Shown one piece after another: positions 43,810-52,546 of a DNA stretch of 64,000 nt. The position numbers and the translations under genes are program-made. The DNA comes from Paraphaeosphaeria minitans (taxonomy: Eukaryota > Ascomycota > Dothideomycetes > Pleosporales > Didymosphaeriaceae), in the NCBI GenBank assembly GCA_015832175.1, contig WJXW01000001.1, forward strand, positions 1,178,001-1,242,000, written 5' to 3'. The notes under the pieces are model-generated. The model made no database searches. It saw only the letters and a list, made by a program, of their open reading frames with translations, and was not told the DNA's origin. How positions within the stretch are numbered: the first letter of the stretch is position 1; each line of letters starts with the position of its first letter.

Positions 43810-43962
43810 TGGCGGTACTGGGAATCGAACTGTTACTACAGTCAGTACTCGTTGCTTGCGTTGATGAGATCCTCTCGAGGAGAGGGCCAACCTACCCCAG
43901 GCTGGCGCGGAATTATCATGTGTTTTCCACAACGCGACGTCATACCACTAGACCATACCACC
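43810..43962 (-). tRNA. tRNA-His (GTG) with an anticodon intron and a 66-nt T-arm insertion
   Basis: The 153-nt locus folds as a tRNA once two segments are set aside. Acceptor stem: GGTGGTA (43962-43956) with TACCGCC, and discriminator A at 43810. The D arm GTCTAGTGGTATGAC has a 3-bp stem. The anticodon stem pairs CGCG with CGCG, and the spliced loop is TTGTGGC, identical to the yeast tRNA-His loop as I recall it, with anticodon GTG and G37. A 16-nt intron (43911-43926) sits after G37, the canonical position, and its ACAC can pair with the anticodon. T stem CTGGG/CCCAG is perfect and the loop is TTCGATT, but 66 nt (43830-43895) separate stem from loop. A B-box-like AGTTCGATTCC survives across the junction and a T6 terminator follows. 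The 27-43 pair is a T-C mismatch. It could be a pseudogene. Confidence 0.65.
43830..43895 (-). other. 66-nt GT-AG, intron-like insertion inside the tRNA-His T arm
   Basis: Read on the minus strand it starts GTAGGT and ends GTAACAG. It carries TACTGAC 15 nt from its end, like a spliceosomal branch site, and contains a perfect 6-bp hairpin CCTCTC-CTC-GAGAGG. Removing exactly this segment rejoins a perfect T arm. Its length is within the range of protein-gene introns in this window. Introner-like elements, which are mobile spliceosomal introns with stable hairpins known from Dothideomycetes, are a possible source; this is inference. Confidence 0.55.
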
Positions 43963-44550
43963 GTGGTATTTAGATGGTGAGTCGCAATCACCTGATTGAT
44001 GAAAATTCTGCTGTGCAAAACAAATATATACCCAATTAAAACGGAGTATTGACAACGGATCCGGTAATTTCCTTCCAAGCCACATGCCGTGAGCCTACCT
44101 GTGGATATAATCGGTGCGAATTTGATTGGCATGTGCAACGCCGGACTCCACTTGACCGCTCCACTTGGCTCCTAGAATCTTCAGATGGTGTACCTCGCAA
44201 GTAGTAACATCGAATCTACAAACTCTCCATGCATTGTAAGACGCATCGGTGATACTCAAGATTAAATACGAAGAAAACTGTGTTCTGCCTCGTGAGGGTG
44301 ACACGGGTCGATTTGCTCATCGATCACAACTATGTACAAAAACAAGATCAAGTCCTGTCTCTCTTCCTGAGCTGATGAAGCTCTAACCTGCCTTCTATAG
44401 GACGTACTTTAATCTATAAGTGCTACCTGGTTGGAATTTTCCATGAAAATCCGGGCATTAGTCAGACGCACGTTCCGTTCAACACACGGCATGATCATGC
44501 TGCTCTTTCAATATGCACAAAACCGGGGAGGTGGAGTGATGCCCTTTTTT
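43963..44550. other. Intergenic, no gene seen
   Basis: 588 nt between the tRNA-like locus and the stop of the AT-hook gene. AT-richer than the neighbours, no recognisable feature. Confidence 0.45.
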
Positions 44551-45252
44551 TTATAGCTCAGATTGGCGGACGCCGGAGCTGCCGGAATCGATAGATCGGT
44601 CACTCAGGTCATCTGGTACTGCCGCGTCTGCGTCTGCGTCTTCCTCCTCGACGTCGGAAGTTATGATAAGATGGACAGGTGTTGCGGGCGTAGGTGTCGC
44701 AGTCGAAACATCCGTAGCTTTCCTGGGGCGACCCCTACCTCGACTGGTGTTAGGGGTGCTGTCAACAGTCTTGGAGCTTGTAGCTGTTGTATCATCTTTC
44801 TTCGGTCGACCTCGTCCTCGGCCAGATGTTGCAGGTGCCGTTGTAGTCGCGCTTGAAGTAAGAACCTTCTTGGGACGGCCTCTTGTGCTTCCAGTGGCCT
44901 TCGAGCTTGCAGCTGTCGTCGCATCCTTCTTTGGGCGTCCTCTGCCCCGGCCAGGCGTTCCTGCAGTTGGCGCTGTTGGCTCAGAAGTGACGATTTTCTT
45001 CGGTCTGCCTCTCCCACGTCCTGCGACCTTGGGGCTTTGGGAAGCAGTCGTTGAGCCCTTTGGGCGACCCCGACCGGCCTTTGGCACTTCAGATGATGCA
45101 ACAGCAGCTTTCCTCTGAGTCGCAGCTTGCGGAGGTAGTGATGTAGTGGTGTGTACGCTTGAGTCTTTCCTAGGACGACCACGCGGACGTTTGGCTGAAG
45201 GCGCGTCGCCATCTTCCAACGTTCGCTTTGCGGAAGCTTGAGCGGTCGGCAT
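44551..45252 (-). CDS. Multi-AT-hook chromatin protein
   Basis: Single exon, 233 aa. Seven AT-hook cores are spread over residues about 20-180: KRPRGRPRK, GRGRPKG, GRGRGRPKK three times, TRGRPKK and GRGRPRK. They are separated by 15-25 residue Ser/Thr/Ala-rich linkers. The C-terminus changes to an acidic tail, DVEEEDADADAAVPDD, then a Ser-rich end, like HMGA proteins, which also combine AT hooks with an acidic tail. Such proteins bind the minor groove of AT-rich DNA in the nucleus and alter chromatin architecture. I do not recognise a named orthologue. Internal repetition suggests growth by duplication of a hook-plus-linker unit. The frame is intact, and the start MPTAQASAKR at 45252 is the first ATG. 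Confidence 0.8.
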   Translation of the reverse strand: MPTAQASAKRTLEDGDAPSAKRPRGRPRKDSSVHTTTSLPPQAATQRKAAVASSEVPKAGRGRPKGSTTASQSPKVAGRGRGRPKKIVTSEPTAPTAGTPGRGRGRPKKDATTAASSKATGSTRGRPKKVLTSSATTTAPATSGRGRGRPKKDDTTATSSKTVDSTPNTSRGRGRPRKATDVSTATPTPATPVHLIITSDVEEEDADADAAVPDDLSDRSIDSGSSGVRQSEL

Positions 45253-46013
45253 TCCAGGCGGTTGCTTCCAGAGATTGAGTCACGAAATGAAGAAGATGTG
45301 TAAGTAGTGGATGTGGACGTACAGAAAGAGGTGGTTGGGAGTTGATGGACGCGTCGTGGTCTCCAAACGCGCTTGCCGCACGCGTCTTAGTCTAAACTCC
45401 CAGCCACACGTCACAAACATCCGTGATCGTTGCTGAGCCGCCGCAGAAATTAATAAGACACTTAGGAAGCTAGAGGGTAGTTTTGCATTTCACGTAAGCA
45501 GGCAAAGCAATATTTTGAAGGGGAAGCAGTTGTGTGTCCAAAACTAGCGAGTTGACACTTATAAACAAAAGCCCATGTACGTAGCTTTGGCTGATTCGCG
45601 TACCCTAGATAAACTTAGGCTACAATGAGCCTGTGTGGATAAACCTACGTAAGACCTTGAGAAACGAAGCCTTTAAGCAACGAGATCATAAATTAATGTT
45701 GCCATTTCATCGGTCAGCCCCTAGTTCCTGTCCTGTTTGAAGGGGGGCCATAGACTATTCGTAATGCTTGCTTTCTGGCCCAAGTAATATCAAAAGTGCC
45801 ATGCAAGGTTGCAAGTAATCTTGCGGTTGGCTTTATGCGTTTGATCTAGAGGATCAGCACTCCTACTAGGGATATCACGCACGCGCCACCAGCCCACCAC
45901 GCAACTACCCCGCCATACTCGTAGACTAGCTGCCCCTCATTAACGCGCAGCATCTTCAACGCGCCTTCTCTCCAAGCACTCCCTCCGCTTTTCAATCTTC
46001 TCAAGACGCTACC
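45253..46013. promoter_or_regulatory. Divergent intergenic region between the AT-hook gene and TMA20
   Basis: 761 nt between the two start codons. No gene recognised. It must contain both promoters; the last ~80 nt before TMA20 are C/T-rich. Confidence 0.5.
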
Positions 46014-46727
46014 ATGTTCAAGAAAGAGTATGTATCCGCTGGCTGCCCGTTCTTTGAACGATCATGCTAACAATAATAGCATAACCTCCGGCGCGAAGTC
46101 GAAGGTAAAGTCTTCAGTGCAGCGCACCATCCGCCAGAAGGTGCTGGACACGTACCCGCTCCTCGAGCCGCATATCGAGGATATCATGCCCAAGAAGGAG
46201 CAACTTGACCTCGTGAAACTGTACGATTATTTGCCCGCCCAATTTCCGGACCCTCACTTTCGTCACGTCTCCAGTGCTTCGTTTCTGGAGCGTTGCTAAC
46301 AAGCATACTTAGACCAGATCGCGTATCCCTCTACACTCTGCAGTCGACTCCGCTCTTCTTCCAGCACATGGATGACGCCATCCTGCCACACCTTGCTATC
46401 GTCCACCGCTATCCAGACTGCTTCCCTAGGCTGCGCATTGACCGCGGCGCCATCCGCTTTGTGCTCTCCGGCGCAACCCTCATGGCGCCAGGCCTGACGT
46501 CGCCAGGCGGTCGCTTACCGGGCGATCCAGAAGACACCGAGGGAACATATGGCAAAGAAGAATTGGAAGCAGGTACACCGGTCGTGATCGAGGCCGAGGG
46601 CAAAGAGACGGCGTGCATGGTAGGCGTACTGAAGGTGGGCACGGCGGAGATGAAGAAGACGAAGAAGGGCCAGGCATGTGAGGCAGGGCATTATCTGGGA
46701 GATGGACTGTGGACCCTTTCATTATGA
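46014..46727 (+). CDS. TMA20: PUA-domain translation factor Tma20 / MCT-1
   Basis: join(46014..46027,46080..46220,46313..46727), 189 aa, matching the family length. Exon 1 is only 14 nt (MFKK plus two bases). Introns are 52 and 92 nt, the second with GCTAAC near its end. The N-terminal pre-PUA domain reads ITSGAKSKVKSSVQRTIRQK, then YPLLEPHIEDIMPKKEQLDL. The junction gives VKLPDRVSLYTLQSTPLFFQ. The PUA domain contains RIDRGAIRFVLSGATLMAPG, the family's most conserved block, and ends HYLGDGLWTLSL. Tma20 with Tma22 (DENR) recycles 40S subunits after termination and can assist reinitiation. Three short exons are needed; any single-frame reading loses the start or the PUA link. Confidence 0.92.
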
Positions 46728-47147
46728 TGAGGGCATGGACGCGAGACAAGCTTGCAGTTGTGGTCTTGGTGGAATAGAGACAACTGGAGGTACTGGATAT
46801 ACCAAAGCAAGGCTTGGGGAGAAGCGTGCGGTTTGTATATCAAAGGCGGCCATTATTTGCGTGGTTGCTGTTAGCAGGATCTGGCAGACTTGAAAGCACA
46901 GCCCGTCAGACTTGTTTTGATCGCGATGAAGAACGCGTGCATCGTTCATCCTTACGTGTTATACTGCACGACGACTTTTAGAGCTTTTCAAAAGTCAATT
47001 CGTGCTGATGTTGAGCATAAGCTAGAGTACGATGAGCAAGGACACTTGCTTGAATAGCATCTGGTATCATCATTATTACCGTCTAATTATGTGGTGATAC
47101 TATCTTTCGGATCTTCCAAGCATGTGCGCGACCGAAGCGCTTTCCGA
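46728..47147. other. Intergenic, convergent 3' ends
   Basis: 420 nt between the TMA20 and SGT2 stops. No gene seen. Confidence 0.5.
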
Positions 47148-48418
47148 TCATGCTGAGCCACCAGCTCCCCGGCCAGCACCGCCTCGCCCGGCACCACCCA
47201 TGAAATTTCGTGCCCTGTTGGACTATGTCAGCGGTCTAACCCGGGTAGCAGATAGTCGAAACTTACATCTCCGCAATATTAGGATCGTTCATCATAGACG
47301 AGAGATCCGGCATGCCGCCGCCACCTTCTCCTCCTCCCGCACCACCGCCGCCAGCGAACCGCTCAGCCATTTGCCTCATTTGAGGGTTGTTCATCAAATT
47401 GCCCAGGGCGCTAGGGTCTTGCATCATCTGCTGCACCATGGGACTCTGCATCGCCTGCTGGATCATCGGGTTGTTCATCAAACCCGCAAGGCCGCCCATG
47501 CCACCTCCCTCACCACCGCCACCTCCGCCTCCGCCTCCGCCTAGCATGCTTGCGAGCGAGGCGAGATCAGGCATTCCACCTGCACCTGCGCCGGGTACAC
47601 CGCGTGATGCCTCCGACTCGACAGCGCCAACGTCACCACCCTCTTCTTCGTATCTCTTCTTCGCCGTCTCGTATCCACGGCGCATAACATCTGAACCGCC
47701 ACCTTCAGCATCCATGCCAGACTTGTAAGCCTCCATAGCGCCCTTTGCATCTCCAAGCGCGAAATTAGCAAAACCAAGTCGGGAGTAAGCCTTCGAGTAG
47801 CTGGGATCCGCAGCGACGGCCATTTCGGCATCATTCTTTGCGTCGGCGTGGTTCCCGGCGCCCGAGTGAGCGGCGGCGCGGTTCGATAGATATATGGGGT
47901 TGAGCGGGACGATTTCAAGAGCGGCAGAGTAGTGCTTGACAGCAGAGGCGTAGTCCTTCTTCTTCATGGCCTCATTCCCTAGCCCCTTGAGTCGCTCTGC
48001 CTCGTCCTTGTTCACGCCACCGGGCCCAGCTTTCACGTTCTCGGATGACGACGTCTGCGGCGTCGCGGGGCGTGCTTCCGAAGCCGAGGAGGAGCCCTGC
48101 GTGGTAGCCGTCGTCTTGCCCTTTAGCTTTTCGTACACGTTGTATATCGCCAGGAGGTTCTGGTCGCCGAGGGCATCCTTGACCGCGCCGCTGTCTGAGA
48201 GGTCGACTTTGAAGGCGTCGCTGATGCAATTGGCGGCGACCTCGAGCTGTTCGGCATCTTCAGCTGCAACAGAGCCGTCGGTCTGCGAGGTCTGGAGGAA
48301 GTCGAGAATTGCGAGTGCAAGGCGCTTCTTCGTCTGCACGGGTGATGCCTGCATCGATTCAGTTACATGCTACAACGACTATTGATTCGTGGCGGGGCAA
48401 GTGAATAAAACTCACCAT
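47148..48418 (-). CDS. SGT2: Small glutamine-rich TPR co-chaperone Sgt2
   Basis: complement(join(47148..47214,47267..48348,48416..48418)). The dimerisation domain is KKRLALAILDFLQTSQ, followed by three TPRs (about 110-225) with RLKGLGNEAMKKKDYASAVK, NPIYLSNRAAAHSGAGNHAD and YSKAYSRLGFANFALGDAKG. A Gly/Met/Asn/Gln-rich C-terminus has LMNNPMIQQAMQSPMVQQMM. The last intron (52 nt) splits a Met codon and leads to MARNFMGGAGRGGAG. Sgt2 hands tail-anchored proteins to Get3 through Get4/5 in the cytosol. Start choice: an ATG in a strong GCCGCC context at 48418 is followed at once by a GTGAGT donor, and the 67-nt intron ends in CAG just before ASPVQTKKR, giving a start exon that contributes only ATG. 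Alternatively translation begins at 48354 with MQASPVQ. Confidence 0.92.
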
Positions 48419-50146
48419 GGCGGCAGATAAAGGCTATTTGGGTATGTGTCGCACTTGGATTCGGATCCGAGGACGGCTGCAGCGAGAGCGAGGATTTTTA
48501 CGCAGGGAGCCGTGCAATGGGGCTGTTGGAGAGCTTCGAGTGGAGGGGTGCGCGGGTAACCGATGAAGTTACGCGAAGCTTCTACTCGTGGTTCGCGGGG
48601 CGTCTTGCCTCACCTTAGAAGACGCAGGTGCACGTGCACGTACCTACTCACCCCAGCCCTGATGCTTGCGCACCTCACTCTCACACTCACGTCGGAGTAC
48701 GATAGCCTACGTTGGACATTGAACTTTTCGCATAGGATAGTATCCATTTAACTATCAAATTTTTTAGGTAACAACTCAACCTGCACGGTAGGTGCCGTAC
48801 CAGTGCACCTACGAGTTTTCTCATTGACACGAACTACGGTAACCACGAAGTGATATCGAGTAAACTAGCAGACAAGTGAAACAACCGCTCTACACAAGAG
48901 CAGAGCTGCCGTGGTGCGATAGATCTTAGAGCAAAATCACGGTGCCAAATCTCTACGGTAATATTCCCGCAACTAATACAATATGATAAGTGTGACTGAA
49001 GATGTCTCTGACATTGTGCAGCCAGACTTTATGCTAAGGTACGATGGCGATTGTGCGCCTGAAAGCTGAACTCAGCAACCTCTTTTCTCAGCTTGAAATC
49101 TTCGCATGGCCTTAGACTGATGGAGACTTAACGAACATAATGCGAGGTCTTTTGTGATGTCTACCCGGGAATGCAGGCGCAAAGCCACGGTAGGCGCTGG
49201 GTTGATGCTTCAGGTGCGGTACAACGCCAGTGAGTCAAAATAGGCACAGCTAGGCGATAAAAAAGTCTTTCCTTCGCCAGAATGACACATTCACTCGGTT
49301 CGCGGTGGTTTTATTGAATAGCTGAGCTCATTCAGATAGTGTCACTCATCGTTCGATGCCACTTTAATGTTGATCAATGACAGACATTGTCAATGAGATA
49401 TACGTGATGCAGACCCGACAGTGAACGAATTACCGGCAGGTTGAGCCATCCTGTGCCCTGATCCTGACCTCCGGCGCACTGTACTCTGCAGGTATTTTGC
49501 ATTGCTGAAGCTTACCGGAACTATGTGGCGGTGCTAAGCGGTGCTCATTTAATTAATTCCACAGATTACTTACATCTCGAGGTCTAGATATCATACGCAC
49601 ACATAAGATATAACACTTTCAACCCCCTTGGAGATTGCACGTAGATCCAGACTTTACGCCCTGTGAGTCTCATCTAGGAAATCTCACATGCATAAGCGCC
49701 TGCGATTGCGACTCTTGTCTGTGGTGCTTAGCGGGTTTTATCTCTCGTTTAATTGTCGCGTACATTTATCCGGAGCAGGACATGAATGCTTTACGTCAGT
49801 TCAGTGGACGCCATTGCCTGCAACCCAGAAATACACACCGCTTGTGGTTGTCGTCCGAGCTGGAGGTATGTCCCCGATAGCTCAGCACGCACGCGGACGC
49901 ACGTTTGCTGCAGCCCTGGGTGGAAGCTATACCTGCAACACAAGGCTATTGATCCCAGGATCGCTTACTGTAGCATGAACTCGCGTTTTCCATACCTAGT
50001 CGCTTGGCTTGTGCAAGGAACAGCTTCAGTGCAAGTGGTGAATTACATGGGTGGAAGACGCGAACGTTAAATAGCGCGTGTGCCGGCGAATTTATGAGCA
50101 GTTGAACAGTCTGTTTGGCTCTGCACTCTACAAGGTTTTGGTCAAG
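48419..50146. other. Gene-poor stretch
   Basis: 1.73 kb between SGT2 and the FAD oxidase. Only short frames; largest about 96 codons with no motif. The final part must contain the oxidase promoter. Confidence 0.5.
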
Positions 50147-52028
50147 ATGGCTCGTATCATTCTATTTGCTACACTCTTTGCTGCTTCAATTGTGCCTTTG
50201 CGGCGCCATGGAAGGGCGAGGTTAAGATGATGGGTGGCGCTACGTACCAGTGCAAATGCTATTCGGACAACTCGTGCTGGCCAACCAATGCGGACTGGGA
50301 CGCGTTGAACAAGACTATGGACGGCGCTTTGCAGGTAGCGGTCCCTCCTGGTGCAGCTTGCCACAAGAGCTTTAGAAACTCAACGGTCAGCGTATACAGC
50401 GAGGCGGCGTGCGCTGAGGTTCAGGCGAATTGGATCAATGAGCAGTGGCTGTAAGTGAGTAGCTCTGGGCCTCTGGCAACAAAGACAGTACTGAGAAATA
50501 GCAGAACTGATCATCCCATTGCAAACCTGTGGCCGCTGTACACGAACAATACCTGCCTGCCGGACGATGACCCAAGCACTCCTTGTACTCGGGGATTTAT
50601 AAATACGTCGTCTTGGCGAGGACAAGGGAGCACATCAAGGCCGGTATTGATTTTGCACGGGAACGAAACCTGCGTCTGATTATTAGAAACACTGGTCACG
50701 AATTCATGGGACGCTCCACAGGCTTCGGATCGCTCATCGTCAACACCCACAGCTTCAAGGATATGAAGTTCCTCAAGATGTATAGTGGACCCGGAAACTG
50801 GACTGGTAGCGCTGCAGTTGTAGGTGCGGGAGTACAAGGACGTGAGTTGTTCCGACAGGCATTTGCACAGAAGCCACCAGTTGTCATTGTTGGTGGAGAG
50901 TGTCCAGTAGGCGAATTCCAGACCCACGCGAAGAAGTCAGCTAACACTGGAAAAGACTGTCGGATGGGCTGGGGGGTACATCCAAGGAGGCGGCCATGGT
51001 CCATTGACATCGATTTACGGCATGGGTGCCGACAACGTATTGGCCTTCGACGCCGTGACTGTGGATGGTGAATACGTCACCGCCAACACAAAGGAGAATG
51101 CAGATCTTTTCTGGGCCCTGAAAGGTGGCGGTCCGTCCACGTGTGCAATCGTCGTCTCAGTCACAGTGAAGACGTTCCCCGAAATTCCAACCGCGGGGAC
51201 AATAATCAACATCAACAGCACCCATACTAACGATTCGGCTGTCTTCAACAAGGGATTTCATATTTTTCACAACCTGGCGAACCATTACGTGGGCAACGGC
51301 ATGTTCGTCTACTTTGAGGTGGGACCAGGACCAGGCAGACTGCACATCGCTCCTCTCGTTGGTCCTAAGATGGATGAAGAAAAGCTCAACGAAGTGCTGA
51401 AGCCTCTGTTCAATCAGTTGGACGCAGCCAAGATCCCTCACGACAGACACACTAGAGCTTTCCCCACCTTCTTTGAGTTCTACATTGACATGTTCGAAGA
51501 AGAACAGCCGAATCAAAACTCAATCGTAGGCGGGCGTCTCTTTACACGCAAGGATATGGACGACGATGCAGACGAGGTAGCGGATGCGATCCTCTTTGGC
51601 AGCAGCAACCCTACCAAGGACAGGATCGGCTTCTCGGTTGGGCACATTGTTGATCCTGGCCATGGGGTGCCGTACGCAGACAATTCCATCAACGACAAGT
51701 GGCGCAAGTCGAGCAGCTTTGTCATCACGAACGTGATAATGAGTGGCCTGGAGACTTGGGAGGAGAAGAAGCAGCTGGAAGACGTCCAGACCAACGTCAT
51801 TGGAAAGCGGCTTAGGGAAGCTGGACCCGACGGGGCGACGTATGTGAACGAAGGCGACCTCAACGAGCCCAATTGGCAGCACTCGTATTGGGGCGACAAG
51901 TACCCTAGGCTGTTAGAGATTCGGAAGAAGTGGGATCCGAAAGGGTCTTATACACAAAGGCGACGCCTGGGACCGAGGACTGGGATATCCTTGACCAAGG
52001 AACGAAGCTCTGCAAGAAGGCTTCGTAA
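50147..52028 (+). pseudogene. Berberine-bridge-type FAD-linked oxidase with three single-base frame breaks
   Basis: The signal peptide MARIILFATLFAAS starts at 50147. The family text then needs a base near 50191-50195 to reach PWKGEVKMMGG. A normal intron (50451-50501) follows WINEQW. The second break lies in the G4 run at 50591-50594, before IYKYVVLARTREHIKAG. The FAD-binding PP-loop domain has IRNTGHEFMGRSTGFGS (covalent His) and GGECP, joined by a 49-nt intron (50907-50955) to TVGWAGGYIQGGGHG, so the Cys of a bicovalent flavin is present. The long third exon is intact to the BBE motif NEGDLNEPNWQHSYWGD. The third break lies in the G3 run at 51943-51945, before YTKATPGTEDWD, and the stop is at 52026. 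These secreted oxidases act on sugars or secondary metabolites. All breaks look like one-base losses, so sequence error is as likely as decay. Confidence 0.75.
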
Positions 52029-52546
52029 GCGTCTTTGTCCTACATGGCTGAAATTCCCTATGACAGATAACCGCGATGGTATGTTGATAGTGCCAATCCC
52101 GAGCAGTGAGCAGTTTGCTGGAACGAAACGTGATGTGCCATGTCGAACGTCGCGACGATAGTGTGGAGAAGCGAACGATGACGCTTGGCGGACCAGCAAA
52201 TCGGATGCAGACTAGCGGGCAATCACAAGCGCAAGGAACAGCAGCGCAACAGCTTCGCTTCGCGCACCGCTGCAACTCATCTCTCACCGGCTCATCTGCT
52301 CCTCCCTAGCTCGCGAGTCCGTTGTCGTCACAGCTCAACGCCCTCGGCACCACCTTTCACTTCCCGGCCCCAGCCAGACCCCTGCGCCTGGCCAGCAAGA
52401 CACGCAGACACGCAGACACGCAAGCACGCAGGCACCCGTCGACAGCGCGCCCGGCGCTCACCACCACCGGCTCGCGCGGTCCGCCCTACGAGGACCCATG
52501 GTCCGCGATCGATGAACGTGCTGCGAGTCCCTTCCCTGCCGATTGA
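52029..52546. other. Intergenic; leader of the VPS9-ankyrin gene
   Basis: 518 nt. The second half is C-rich with short direct repeats of CACGCAGACA type. No gene seen. Confidence 0.5.

Noticed and set aside
43369..43980. 203-codon plus-strand open frame covering the tRNA region
   Set aside because: Composition is Arg/His/Ser-rich noise antisense to TIM54 exon 1, continuing through the tRNA-His locus; no family resemblance. The tRNA fold and terminator explain the second half better.
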